A stretch of DNA of 64,000 nt from Catenulispora sp. MAP5-51. Lineage in GTDB: Bacteria > Actinomycetota > Actinomycetes > Streptomycetales > Catenulisporaceae. Position numbers and translations under genes: made by a program. Position 1 is the stretch's first letter. The number at the start of each line of letters is the position of its first letter. The notes beneath the pieces are model-generated. The model did not search any database. It was not told the origin of the DNA and worked only from the letters and a program-made list of their open reading frames with translations. The stretch spans positions 62,001 to 126,000 of the forward strand of contig NZ_JBGCCH010000008.1 in the NCBI RefSeq assembly GCF_041261205.1, written 5' to 3'. This document shows positions 34,067 through 42,064 of the stretch, piece by piece.

Positions 34067-34253
34067 AGGGCGCAAAGATCTCGGTCGTCCACTGCTTCTC
34101 GTCGGTGCCGAGCAGCGTGATGCGGTCGAGCAGCCCCGCGGCGCCGCCCAGCTCCTTGTACGTCCGGAAGTCGCCCGAGGAAATCACACAGACGTCGAGC
34201 CCTCCCGACGTCCTGCACTCGGCCCCCTTGGACTGGTGGACGTTGCCAGATCC
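34065..34253 (-). pseudogene. C-terminal remnant of an unidentified gene next to the element
   Basis: An open frame of 62 codons without a start codon, following an in-frame TAG at 34256-34254. It reads VCVISSGDFRTYKELGGAAG, then LLDRITLLGTDEKQWTTEIF, ending AP and TGA at 34067-34065. Composition and flow look like genuine protein, but the N-terminal part is missing. The stop region (TGATAATGA) is the target duplicated by the insertion. No family recognised. Confidence 0.5.
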
Positions 34254-34325
34254 CTAATGCGCGGGGACAGGCCGCGGGTTGCATGGCACGCCCACAGTCC
34301 CGCCACCGGTTGTACGCTGAGCCCT

Positions 34326-34625
34326 GTGACCCACCGGGCAGCGACCGCCGCGAGTCTGCTCGCCGCCGTCGCCACGCTCCTGGCGCTGGTCGGCGGCCAG
34401 AACACGGCTGTGCTCGTGGCCTCGGCGACCGCCCTGGCGCTGCTCGCCGCCACACTGCGCCGCAGTGCCTTCGCGGTGCTGATGGCCGGGACCGCCGTGG
34501 CCGCGCAGACCGCCGCCGCCGCGCGTTCCTCGTTGCGCGATACCGCGTTCCTGCCGCAACGCGACCCCGACGCGGACGGCAGACCTCATCCCCGAGCCCC
34601 GGGATCGGACCCCGCGACCGTCTGA
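34326..34625 (+). CDS. DUF6412 family small membrane protein
   Basis: 99 residues from a GTG at 34326 (VTHRAATAASLLAAVATLLA). Two hydrophobic segments cover about residues 7-50, then a basic helix, and the family end TAFLPQRDPDADGRPHPRAPG. I recall DUF6412 proteins encoded directly before a YidC/Oxa1 gene in streptomycetes, which is also the order here. It may assist that insertase. The frame is open upstream of the GTG, but those codons overlap the remnant gene on the other strand. Confidence 0.78.
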   Translation: MTHRAATAASLLAAVATLLALVGGQNTAVLVASATALALLAATLRRSAFAVLMAGTAVAAQTAAAARSSLRDTAFLPQRDPDADGRPHPRAPGSDPATV

Positions 34626-34730
34626 CCGGTTGCTGGGTCCTGTTCCCCGTTCCACTCCTCTTTCCAGCACCGGCCCGCACGGTCCATCTCGCCGATCTCA
34701 TCCGTCCGCAAGATGCCCGAAGGGTCCACC

Positions 34731-35516
34731 ATGTCGCTCTACGCTGTGCTCACCCCTGCCATCGTCGCCGCGTACCACGCCGTGACCGGCCTGTCCGTCC
34801 TGCTCGTCCCGGTCCTCGGCGGTCTCGGACCGGCCGCCGCGATCGTCATGTTCACCGCCGCCGTCCGCCTGTGCCTGCACCCGCTGAACCGGGCGCAGAT
34901 GACCGCCCAACTGGCCTCGCAGAAGCAACGCGCGGCCCTGGCGCCGGCCGTCCAGAAGCTCCAGCGCAAGTACAAGCACGACCCGATGCGCGTCCAGCGC
35001 GAGACCGTCGAGCTCTACCGGGCCGACGGCGTGAAGCTGGCGCCCGGCATCGGCCTCGGGCTGGTGCAGATCCCGGTGTTCATCGTGGTGTACCGGCTCT
35101 TCGTGGCGCCGACCATCGGCGGGCACCACAACGCGCTGCTCAGCGACCGGCTGTTCGGCGTCGGCCTCGGCTCGCACCTGCGCGACGCCTTCGGCGGCGC
35201 GGGCTCGGCGGGCTCCACGGGCTCCACCGTGCTGCTCGGGCACGTCGCGGTCTTCGCGGCGCTGATCGCGGCGCTCGCCGCGCTCGCGACGTGGTCTTCG
35301 CGGCGGATGCGGAACAGCGCCGCGGCCGAGGCCGTTCCGGGCGCTGCTCCGGCCGGGGTCCAGGGCGCGGGAGTGGCCAAGCTCATGGCCCTGATGCCGT
35401 ACTTCACGGTCCTGGGAGCGGTCGTCCTGCCGTTGGCCAGCAGCCTTTACGTGGCCACCACGACCCTGTGGACGCTGGTGGAACGGCGCCGCCTGGTCGC
35501 CCCCGCTCAGTCCTGA
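34731..35516 (+). CDS. YidC/Oxa1-family membrane protein insertase (short paralogue)
   Basis: 261 residues. MSLYAVLTPAIVAAYHAVTG opens the first membrane region; RLCLHPLNRAQMTAQLASQK contains the positively charged groove residue (Arg) and cytoplasmic loop; KYKHDPMRVQRETVELYRAD and GIGLGLVQIPVFIVVYRLF are family hallmarks. It inserts proteins into the cytoplasmic membrane, with or without SecYEG. It is shorter than the main YidC and probably a second copy paired with DUF6412. GAAGGG precedes the ATG at 34731; an ATG at 34713 is an alternative. Confidence 0.88.
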   Translation: MSLYAVLTPAIVAAYHAVTGLSVLLVPVLGGLGPAAAIVMFTAAVRLCLHPLNRAQMTAQLASQKQRAALAPAVQKLQRKYKHDPMRVQRETVELYRADGVKLAPGIGLGLVQIPVFIVVYRLFVAPTIGGHHNALLSDRLFGVGLGSHLRDAFGGAGSAGSTGSTVLLGHVAVFAALIAALAALATWSSRRMRNSAAAEAVPGAAPAGVQGAGVAKLMALMPYFTVLGAVVLPLASSLYVATTTLWTLVERRRLVAPAQS

Positions 35517-36004
35517 ATGATCCACTGGGCGCCGTCGACCAGCTCGCGGACGACGTCCAGATGCCCCGCGTGTGTGGCGGTCTCGGTGATGTGGTGCAGG
35601 ACGATCTGCCGTACCGAGTCCAGCCGCCACGTCCCGAACACGTACTCCGGCCACCACGTCGGCGCCGCGTCCAGGTCGCACTCGGCGAGCACCGCGTCCG
35701 AGAGCGCGGCCTCGGCGCGGTAGCGCGCGAACACCTCCTCGGCCGGGAGGTCAGAGCCCTGCTTCCACCCGTTGGGCTCCCGCCGCTCCACCGCGTCGAT
35801 GACCTCCTGGTCGCGCGCGATGACGCCGCGGAACCAGAACCGCTCGTCGTCGTGGGTCAGGTGGCTCAGCAGCGCCAGGCAGGTCCAGCCGGACGGCAGG
35901 ATCGGCCGGCGCAGCGTCTCCTCGTCCAGGCCCTCCAGGGCGCCGAGGACGTGCTCGCGCTGGATGCGGAGGTAGCGGAGGAGGTTCGCGCGCTCATCGG
36001 TCAC
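35507..36004 (-). CDS. DinB/DUF664-family protein
   Basis: 165 residues, four-helix-bundle pattern: RANLLRYLRIQREHVLGALE, LALLSHLTHDDERFWFRGVI and IVLHHITETATHAGHLDVVR. The three His (THDD, LHH, THAGH) are at the positions of the DinB metal site. Actinobacterial members often act as thiol (mycothiol) transferases, but the substrate here is unknown. The gene is convergent with YidC, overlapping it by 10 bases. Confidence 0.88.
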   Translation of the reverse strand: MTDERANLLRYLRIQREHVLGALEGLDEETLRRPILPSGWTCLALLSHLTHDDERFWFRGVIARDQEVIDAVERREPNGWKQGSDLPAEEVFARYRAEAALSDAVLAECDLDAAPTWWPEYVFGTWRLDSVRQIVLHHITETATHAGHLDVVRELVDGAQWIIQD

Positions 36005-36066
36005 CCCGCGAACTCTAGAACTCCTCAGGACTTCTCAGGAGGGCGGTGACAGACGGCCTTGCCAAC

Positions 36067-36114
36067 TGGAAACGATTTTCATATGCTCTAGACGGCACTT
36101 GAAAATGGTTTTCA
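36067..36114. promoter_or_regulatory. Two Zur boxes
   Basis: TGAAAATGGTTTTCA at 36100-36114 is a near-perfect palindrome of the actinobacterial Zur-box type; TGGAAACGATTTTCA at 36067-36081 is a second copy, 33 bases upstream (about three helical turns). Both sit within 75 bases of the zinc-binding lipoprotein gene. Zinc-loaded Zur would repress the transporter. Confidence 0.88.
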
Positions 36115-36136
36115 TCATCATAGAGGGGGGCTCACC

Positions 36137-37096
36137 ATGTCCACGAGCCTGAAGCGCGCGGCCGGCGGCCTGCTGGCGATCGGAGCCGCGGCGGCGCTGG
36201 CCGCGGGCTGCTCGACCAAGTCCGCTGTGCCCACCGGCTCCGGCGGGTCCGATGGTTCCGCCGGTTCCGGCGGGTCGAAGATCGCGGTGGTCGCCGCGGA
36301 GAACTTCTGGGGGTCGATCGCCCTGCAGCTCGGCGGGTCGCACGTGGTCGAGACCTCGATCATCACCAACCCCGACACCGACCCGCACTCCTACGAGGCG
36401 ACCCCCGACGACGCCAAGCTCATCGCCGGCGCGCGGCTGTTCATCCAGAACGGCATCGGCTACGACACCTCCTGGGCCCCCAAGCTGGTCTCGGCCAACC
36501 CGGCCTCCGGCCGCGACGTGCTGACGGTCGGCGACGTCGTCGGCCTCAAGGACGGCGACAACCCGCACCAGTGGTACTCCCACGACAGCGTCTACAAGGT
36601 CATCGACGCCATCGTCGCGGAGTACAAGAAGCTCGACCCGGCCGACGCCGCCTACTTCGACGCCCAGAAGCAGACCTTCGAGACCACCACGCTGGCCACC
36701 TACAACCAGCTGGAATCCGACATCAAGACCACGTACGCCGGCACGCCGATCGGCGCCTCGGAGTCCATCGTCTCCCCGCTGGCAGACACCCTCGGCCTGA
36801 AGATGGCCACCCCGTACTCCTTCCTGAAGGACATCTCCGAGGGCAACGACCCCTCCGTCGCGGACAAGACCACCATCGACGGCCAGATCAAGGGCAAGCA
36901 GATCAAGGTCTACGTCTACAACTCCCAGAACTCCACGCCGGACATCGCCGCCCAGGTGAGTGAGGCCAAGGCGGCCGGCATCCCGGTGACCACCGTGACC
37001 GAGACCCTCTCCCCGGCCTCCGCCACCTTCCAGGACTGGATGGTCGGCGAGTTGCAGGGGCTGAAGACGGCGCTGGCGCAGGCGACAGGACGCTGA
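36137..37096 (+). CDS. znuA: Zinc ABC transporter substrate-binding lipoprotein
   Basis: 319 residues. A lipobox LAAGC places the acylated Cys near residue 25, followed by a Gly/Ser linker. The mature domain is a ZnuA/TroA-type metal binder: KIAVVAAENFWGSIALQL, TDPHSYEATPDDAKLI (His near 92), NPHQWYSHDSVYKVI (His near 146), SESIVSPLADTLGLK. It captures Zn (or Mn) outside the membrane and delivers it to the permeases encoded downstream. Zur boxes directly upstream favour zinc. AGAGGGGGG precedes the ATG. Confidence 0.92.
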   Translation: MSTSLKRAAGGLLAIGAAAALAAGCSTKSAVPTGSGGSDGSAGSGGSKIAVVAAENFWGSIALQLGGSHVVETSIITNPDTDPHSYEATPDDAKLIAGARLFIQNGIGYDTSWAPKLVSANPASGRDVLTVGDVVGLKDGDNPHQWYSHDSVYKVIDAIVAEYKKLDPADAAYFDAQKQTFETTTLATYNQLESDIKTTYAGTPIGASESIVSPLADTLGLKMATPYSFLKDISEGNDPSVADKTTIDGQIKGKQIKVYVYNSQNSTPDIAAQVSEAKAAGIPVTTVTETLSPASATFQDWMVGELQGLKTALAQATGR

Positions 37097-38043
37097 TGAT
37101 GAGCGACAGTCGTCTGTGCAACGCCGGCAACGACCCGGTCGCGGTCGTCGAACTGCGCGGCGCCTCCGCGGCGGTCGGCGGCCGCACCCTGTGGGGCGGC
37201 GTCGACCTGACCGTCGAGTGCGGCGAGTTCGTCGCCGTCCTCGGCCCCAACGGCGTCGGCAAGTCCACGCTCATCAAGGTCCTGCTGGGCGTCCTGCCCG
37301 CCGCCTCCGGCGAGGTGCGCGTCCTGGGCCACCGGCCCGGCGGCGCCGGCGCGCAGATCGGCTACCTCCCGCAGCGCCGCTCCTTCGACGCCTCGCTGCG
37401 CATCCGCGGTGTCGACGTCGTCCGGCTCGGCCTGGACGGCGACCGCTGGGGCGTCCCGCTGCCCGGCACCCGGCGCTTCGCCGCCCGCCGCCGGGCCGAA
37501 CAGGCTCGCGTCGGGGAGGTCATCGAGTTGGTCGGCGCCTCGGCCTACGCCCACCGCGCCATCGGCGAGTGCTCCGGCGGCGAGCAGCAGCGGCTGCTCA
37601 TCGCCCAGGCCCTCGTCCGCCGGCCCCGGCTGCTGGTGCTGGACGAGCCGCTGGACTCCCTGGACCTGCCGAACCAGGCCTCGGTCGCGGCCCTGATCGG
37701 GCGGATATCGCGCTCGGAGGACGTGGCCGTGGTGATGGTCGCGCACGACGTGAACCCGATCCTGCCCTACCTGGACCGGGTCGTGTACCTGGCCGACGGC
37801 GGCGCGGCCTCCGGCACCCCGGACGAGGTCATCACCACCGAGACCCTGTCGGCGCTGTTCCGCACGCCGGTCGAGGTGCTGCGGGCCTCGGACGGTCGGC
37901 TCGTCGTGGTCGGCGGCCCGGAGGCCCCGGCGCTGCACACCGACCGGCACTCCGGCCAGCGCACCGATCTGCAATCCGGCCAGCGCACTGATCCGCACAC
38001 CGACCGGCATGCCAGGGGTGCGGAGGCCGGCCATGCCCGCTGA
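37096..38043 (+). CDS. znuC: Zinc ABC transporter ATP-binding protein with His/Arg repeat tail
   Basis: 315 residues. Walker A GPNGVGKSTLIK (about 51-62), signature ECSGGEQQRL, Walker B RLLVLDEPLDSLDL and switch His in VMVAHDVNP. The C-terminal 35 residues are an unusual tail with repeats of SGQRTDxxxD and HTDRH. Some metal ABC ATPases have His-rich tails that may sense zinc; that is an inference here. The ATG overlaps the stop of the binding-protein gene by one base. The tail overlaps the start of the permease gene. Confidence 0.92.
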   Translation: MMSDSRLCNAGNDPVAVVELRGASAAVGGRTLWGGVDLTVECGEFVAVLGPNGVGKSTLIKVLLGVLPAASGEVRVLGHRPGGAGAQIGYLPQRRSFDASLRIRGVDVVRLGLDGDRWGVPLPGTRRFAARRRAEQARVGEVIELVGASAYAHRAIGECSGGEQQRLLIAQALVRRPRLLVLDEPLDSLDLPNQASVAALIGRISRSEDVAVVMVAHDVNPILPYLDRVVYLADGGAASGTPDEVITTETLSALFRTPVEVLRASDGRLVVVGGPEAPALHTDRHSGQRTDLQSGQRTDPHTDRHARGAEAGHAR

Positions 38044-38935
38044 CTCCGGCCTGTCCTGGAACCCCCTGACCGACATCCAGCAGATGTGGCAGCTGGACTC
38101 GATGGTGAACGCCTACCGCGCCGGCACGATCGTCGCCGTCCTGGCCGCCGTCGTCGGCTGGTTCATGGTCCTGCGCCGCCAGACCTTCGCCGGCCACACT
38201 GTCGCCCTTGCAGGCTTCCCCGGCGCCGCCGCAGCGGTCTTCCTCGGCATGAGCGCCTCCTGGGGCTACTTCGGGTTCTGCGTCGGCGCCGGAGCGGTCA
38301 TCGCGGTGCTGGCGCGCAACGGCAAGGGCGGGATGGCCGAGGAGTCCGCGCTCACCGGGATCGTGCAGGCCTTCACACTGGCCTGCGGGATGCTGTTCGT
38401 CGCGCTGTACAAGGGCTTCCTCAACGGGGTCAACTCCCTGCTGTTCGGCAGCTTCCTCGGCGTGACGCCCGGCGACATCGCGGTGCTGGCCGCGGTCGCC
38501 GCCGCGGTGCTGATCGTCATGGCCCTGATCGGCCGGCCGCTGCTGTTCGCCTCGGTCGACCCGGCCGTCGCCGAGGCGCGGGGCGTCCCGGCACGGGCGC
38601 TGGGGGTGCTGTTCCTGGTGCTGCTGGGCGCCACCACCGCCGAGGTCTCGCAGATCACCGGCTCGCTGTTGGTGTTCGCCCTGCTGGTGATGCCCGCCGC
38701 GACGGCGCAGCGGCTCACGGCGCGTCCGGGGCTGAGCCTGGTCCTGTCGGTGGTGTTCGCGCTGGCCGTGACGTGGTTCGGGCTGGGCGCGGCGTACTTC
38801 TCGCCGTATCCGATCGGGTTCTGGATCACGACGTTCGCCTTCGGGTGCTACCTGCTGGCGAACGTGTACGGGTTCCTCGCACGCTCGCGCGGAACCGGAC
38901 GGCGGCACGTCGTGGAAGCCTTGGGGGCCTCATGA
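38033..38935 (+). CDS. znuB: Metal ABC transporter permease (first)
   Basis: 300 residues, about eight or nine hydrophobic helices. Family blocks: LRRQTFAGHTVALAGFPGAA, GMLFVALYKGFLNGVNSLLF, VDPAVAEARGVPARALGVLF and GSLLVFALLVMPAATAQRL, typical of the ABC-3 (ZnuB/MntB) family. The start at 38033 is the ATG that overlaps the ATPase gene by 11 bases; an in-frame ATG lies 8 codons earlier. It ends in an ATGA overlap with the second permease. Confidence 0.9.
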   Translation: MPADSGLSWNPLTDIQQMWQLDSMVNAYRAGTIVAVLAAVVGWFMVLRRQTFAGHTVALAGFPGAAAAVFLGMSASWGYFGFCVGAGAVIAVLARNGKGGMAEESALTGIVQAFTLACGMLFVALYKGFLNGVNSLLFGSFLGVTPGDIAVLAAVAAAVLIVMALIGRPLLFASVDPAVAEARGVPARALGVLFLVLLGATTAEVSQITGSLLVFALLVMPAATAQRLTARPGLSLVLSVVFALAVTWFGLGAAYFSPYPIGFWITTFAFGCYLLANVYGFLARSRGTGRRHVVEALGAS

Positions 38936-39840
38936 GCATGTTCAGCCATCCGTTCATGGTCTACGCGCTGCTCGGCGGCACCGGCATCGCAGCAGCCTGC
39001 GGCGCGGTCGGATTCTTCCTGGTGCTGCGCGCCCAGGTCTTCACCGGCGACGCCCTGTCGCACGTGGCCTTCACCGGCGCCCTGGCCGCCCTGGCATTCG
39101 GCATCGACCTGCGCATCGGCCTGTTCGCCGCGACGATCGCCGTGGCACTGCTCCTCGGCGCCCTGGGCCGGCGCGGCCGGGCCGACGACGTGGTGATCGG
39201 CAACGTCTTCGCCTGGATCCTCGGCCTCGGCGTCTTCTTCCTGACGATGTACACCACCGACCGCTCCGGCTCAGCCTCCGGCAACGGCTCGGCGACGATC
39301 AACGTCCTGTTCGGCTCGATCCTCGGCCTGTCCGCGAACCAGGCCCAGACCGCCCTGTGGATCGGCCTCGGCGTGGTCGCGGCCCTGCTGACCATCGCAC
39401 GCCCACTGCTGTTCGCCACCCTGGACGAGGCCGTCGCCGCCGCCCGCGGCGTCCCCGTCAGAGTGCTGGCTTTCGTGTTCCTGGCCCTGGTCGGCGCGGC
39501 GACAGCCGAGGCCACGCAGGCGGTGGGCGCGCTGCTGCTGCTCGGCCTGGTCGCCGCCCCGGCCGGGACCGCACTGGTGCTGACCGACCGGCCGTTCCGC
39601 GGCCTGGCCTTGGCCATCGCGCTGGCGGTGGGGGAGATGTGGGTCGGGTTGACGCTGGCGTACTTCGTGCCGCGGATGCCGCCGAGTTTCTCGATCACGG
39701 CGGTGGCCACGGCGGTGTACGCGGTCGCGATGATCCATCGGGCGATCGCTCGGCGACGGGTCACGGCCGCGCGGTCGGCGGCGGTGCCGAGCGTCCGCGC
39801 TGCGGAGCCGGTCCCCGCCACCGATGTCGTCTCCGCCTGA
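38932..39840 (+). CDS. znuB: Metal ABC transporter permease (second)
   Basis: 302 residues, ABC-3 family: GFFLVLRAQVFTGDALSHVA, VVIGNVFAWILGLGVFFLTM, LDEAVAAARGVPVRVLAFVF, LLLGLVAAPAGTALVLTDRP. It is a diverged paralogue of the previous permease, so the channel is probably a heterodimer. The 4-base overlap (ATGA) ensures coupled translation. The last 25 residues are a low-complexity Ala/Val/Pro tail. It is the last gene of the zinc operon. Confidence 0.9.
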   Translation: MSMFSHPFMVYALLGGTGIAAACGAVGFFLVLRAQVFTGDALSHVAFTGALAALAFGIDLRIGLFAATIAVALLLGALGRRGRADDVVIGNVFAWILGLGVFFLTMYTTDRSGSASGNGSATINVLFGSILGLSANQAQTALWIGLGVVAALLTIARPLLFATLDEAVAAARGVPVRVLAFVFLALVGAATAEATQAVGALLLLGLVAAPAGTALVLTDRPFRGLALAIALAVGEMWVGLTLAYFVPRMPPSFSITAVATAVYAVAMIHRAIARRRVTAARSAAVPSVRAAEPVPATDVVSA

Positions 39841-39858
39841 GGAGGCTGTCAGGTCAGG

Positions 39859-41121
39859 TCAGGCCCGGCGCTCGTGGGCCGGCTTCCGGTGTGCCCGTGC
39901 GAGCACCACCAGAACAATCACGCACAACACCGCGGCGCCCCAAGCGAAATACTGCACCGCCGTGAGCAGCCCCACCCGCGTCGCGACGAAGCCGACGCCC
40001 ACCACCGGGACGCCGACGCCGAGGTACAGGATCACGAAGAAGCTCGACAGCACGTCCGCCCGCCGGTCCGTTGGGGCCGCGCTGTTGATCGCGGTCAGTC
40101 CGCCGAGGAACGTCAGTCCCTGCCCGAGTCCGGCCACCACTGTCGCGGCCAGTAGCAGGGGCAGCGAGGAGATGCTCCCGGCGATCGCGAGCGATACCAG
40201 CCCGAGCGCCAGCAGCGGCAGGCCGGCGATCTCCAGGCCGCGTGCCGAGCGTCCGTAGCCGAGGACTTGCGCCGTTGCCGAGCAGGCCAGCATCAGGGCC
40301 ACCGCCGCGCCGCCGAGGAACAGGTTCTTGCTTCCGGACAGCGTCGCGACGTAGGTCGGGATCAGCGTGAGGAACAGGCCCACCACCGCGAACGCCGCGA
40401 AGCACGCGGTGCCGCTGGTCGCGAACTCCGACCGGAGCGCGGCCGGGATCTCGGGACGTCGCGGGCGCCACCGGGTCCGGGCGTTGTTCGCGGGCAGGGT
40501 CAGGACCACGATGACCGCCGGTACCAACAGCCCGATCTCCAGCACGAACGGGAACACCCGCGGTGCCGGTGCGTACTGCGCCAGGAATCCCGCCAGCAGC
40601 GGGCCGAATCCGAGGCCGCCGGCCGTGGCCACGGTCGAGACCAGTGCCGCCTTGCGCCGGTCGCCGCGCGGTTCGAGCTCGGTCAGCGTCGCGGTCAGCG
40701 GGCCCGTCGCCGCCCCGATCGCGACCCCCTGCAGGATGCGCCCCGCGAACAACCACGCTGTGCTCGACGCCATCGCGAACACCAGCGCCCCGCCGGCGGC
40801 GACGAACAGCGCCGGCAGCAGCATCACGCGATACCCGACGGCATCGGCGGCCGGGCCGACCACGAGCAGCGAGGGAATCAGGACCGCGACATAGGCGGTG
40901 AAGATCAGCGTCAGGGTCAGCGGCGAGAAGTCGAACCGCGCCTCGTAGCCCTTGTACAGGGGCGTCGGCAGGTTCGTGCCGGTCAGCAGGATCAGGAACG
41001 TGTACGCCGTCCCCCAGAACCGGACCCGCTTGCCCGCCGCCGACAGCGCCGGACCGGGCGGCGAGCCCCCGCCCTCCAACGTCCCAGCGCGTGCGGCAGC
41101 AGTAAGGCGATCGAGCGCCAT
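39859..41121 (-). CDS. MFS transporter
   Basis: 420 residues, 12 predicted helices. TGTNLPTPLYKGYEARFDFS in helix 1, VVGPAADAVGYRVMLLPALF (motif-A-like but without the usual DRxGRR), LFAGRILQGVAIGAATGPLT and LVSTVATAGGLGFGPLLAGF are typical of drug or small-molecule exporters. GGGAGGG eight bases before the ATG at 41121 fixes the start. It is divergent from an ArsR-type regulator, with two matching palindromes between them. Confidence 0.9.
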   Translation of the reverse strand: MALDRLTAAARAGTLEGGGSPPGPALSAAGKRVRFWGTAYTFLILLTGTNLPTPLYKGYEARFDFSPLTLTLIFTAYVAVLIPSLLVVGPAADAVGYRVMLLPALFVAAGGALVFAMASSTAWLFAGRILQGVAIGAATGPLTATLTELEPRGDRRKAALVSTVATAGGLGFGPLLAGFLAQYAPAPRVFPFVLEIGLLVPAVIVVLTLPANNARTRWRPRRPEIPAALRSEFATSGTACFAAFAVVGLFLTLIPTYVATLSGSKNLFLGGAAVALMLACSATAQVLGYGRSARGLEIAGLPLLALGLVSLAIAGSISSLPLLLAATVVAGLGQGLTFLGGLTAINSAAPTDRRADVLSSFFVILYLGVGVPVVGVGFVATRVGLLTAVQYFAWGAAVLCVIVLVVLARAHRKPAHERRA

Positions 41122-41139
41122 GAGCCCTCCCGTGGCAGC

Positions 41140-41186
41140 ATGTTCGGATATCCCGAACATAGCAGATGTTCGGGAATCTCGAACAT
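41140..41186. promoter_or_regulatory. Twin 21-bp palindromic operators
   Basis: ATGTTCGG-ATATC-CCGAACAT at 41140-41160 and ATGTTCGGG-AAT-CTCGAACAT at 41166-41186. Both have arms ATGTTCG/CGAACAT and are spaced 26 bases centre to centre. They fill the 84-base gap between the MFS gene and the ArsR-type gene. The arms resemble a LexA half-site (GTTCG), but the spacing and context fit the local regulator. Confidence 0.85.
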
Positions 41187-41205
41187 GGTGCCCTAGAATG
41201 GCCCC

Positions 41206-41550
41206 ATGGCCAGCCGCACCGCCACCGAACTCACCCACCCGCCCCGCGCCGACCTCCGCTTCACCGCCGTCATGGCGGCCCTGAGCGACCCGATGCGCCT
41301 GGCGATCGTCGCCCGCCTCGCCGACGTCGAGCCGGACGGCGAACTCGCCTGCGGAGAGGTTCAGCTCCCGGTGAGCAAGTCGACCCAGAGCGGCCACTTC
41401 CGCACCCTGCGCGAAGCGGGCGTCATCCATCAGCGCGATGAGGGCACCCGGCGCCTGAACCGGCTGCGGCGCCACGACCTCGACGAGCTGTTCCCCGGCT
41501 TGCTGGATCTGGCGATCCCGCAGGGGCGCGAGGTGTGGGCGGGGTTCTAG
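41206..41550 (+). CDS. ArsR-family HTH repressor
   Basis: 114 residues. AALSDPMRLAIVARLADVEP is the ArsR helix pair, QLPVSKSTQSGHFRTLREAG the recognition helix (VSKSTxSHHxxxLREAG type), and VIHQRDEGTRRLNRLRRHDL the beta wing. Two cysteines common in metal-sensing members are absent except the one in ELACGEVQ, so it more likely senses an organic ligand or redox state. It lies divergent from the MFS gene and 19 bases from the paired palindromes. Confidence 0.9.
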   Translation: MASRTATELTHPPRADLRFTAVMAALSDPMRLAIVARLADVEPDGELACGEVQLPVSKSTQSGHFRTLREAGVIHQRDEGTRRLNRLRRHDLDELFPGLLDLAIPQGREVWAGF

Positions 41551-41717
41551 CCTGCCGACGCGAGATATCAGGCCCCTGGCTGCGCGACCTTCATGGACTG
41601 TGCGGCCTCATAGACTGCGCGACCAGAGCCGCGATGATCGAGGACGGCCTGACGAAGATCACCCCCGTCACCTCGATCGCCGCCGACGGGACCGTCCCGC
41701 TCGCTGCGGAGGAGGCC

Positions 41718-41876
41718 TCACAGCGGCTCCGCGAAGCCGTGGGTGTGGTGCTTCACCGGGCTTGCCGGCCTCAAGCTGAGCCTGATCGCCTGCTCGAAGT
41801 GGAACGGCAGGGTCTGGCGCGGCATGAGGGCTCCGCCGCCGATCGCCAGGATGTGCTTGCGTCCGTCTGCAGCCAT
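41718..41876 (-). pseudogene. Possible peptidase-E-like N-terminal remnant in a 514-base decayed gap
   Basis: From the ATG at 41876: MAADGRKHILAIGGGALMPR, then QTLPFHFEQAIRLSL, which resembles the start of the class-I-glutamine-amidotransferase-like peptidase E group, then an unrelated short end and a stop at 41718. On the plus strand, 41633-41740 reads MIEDGLTKITPVTSIAADGT followed by VPLAAEEASQRLREA, which also looks like a coding remnant of another gene. The whole 41551-42064 interval seems to be decayed coding DNA; I see no intact gene or RNA in it. Confidence 0.4.
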
Positions 41877-42064
41877 GCCATCGACCGTAACGCACCTCAA
41901 AACCGCAGCCCGAGGGGTCTGCCGGGGTCAGAAGTTGCGCAGTGGCGTTGGGCGAGGCAGGCTGGCCCGCGAAGCGGTGCCGTCGCGGGATTTTCCTCAA
42001 CGCGGCGCGCCGTACTCCCCGTTCAACCGGCCCCGTACCCGGTGCCGACGTTAGTTTGGTGCCC

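Noticed and set aside
41140-41186. LexA boxes
   Set aside because: Only the GTTCG/CGAAC arms match. The spacer between them is longer than the four bases of the LexA consensus, and the pair sits beside its own ArsR-type regulator.
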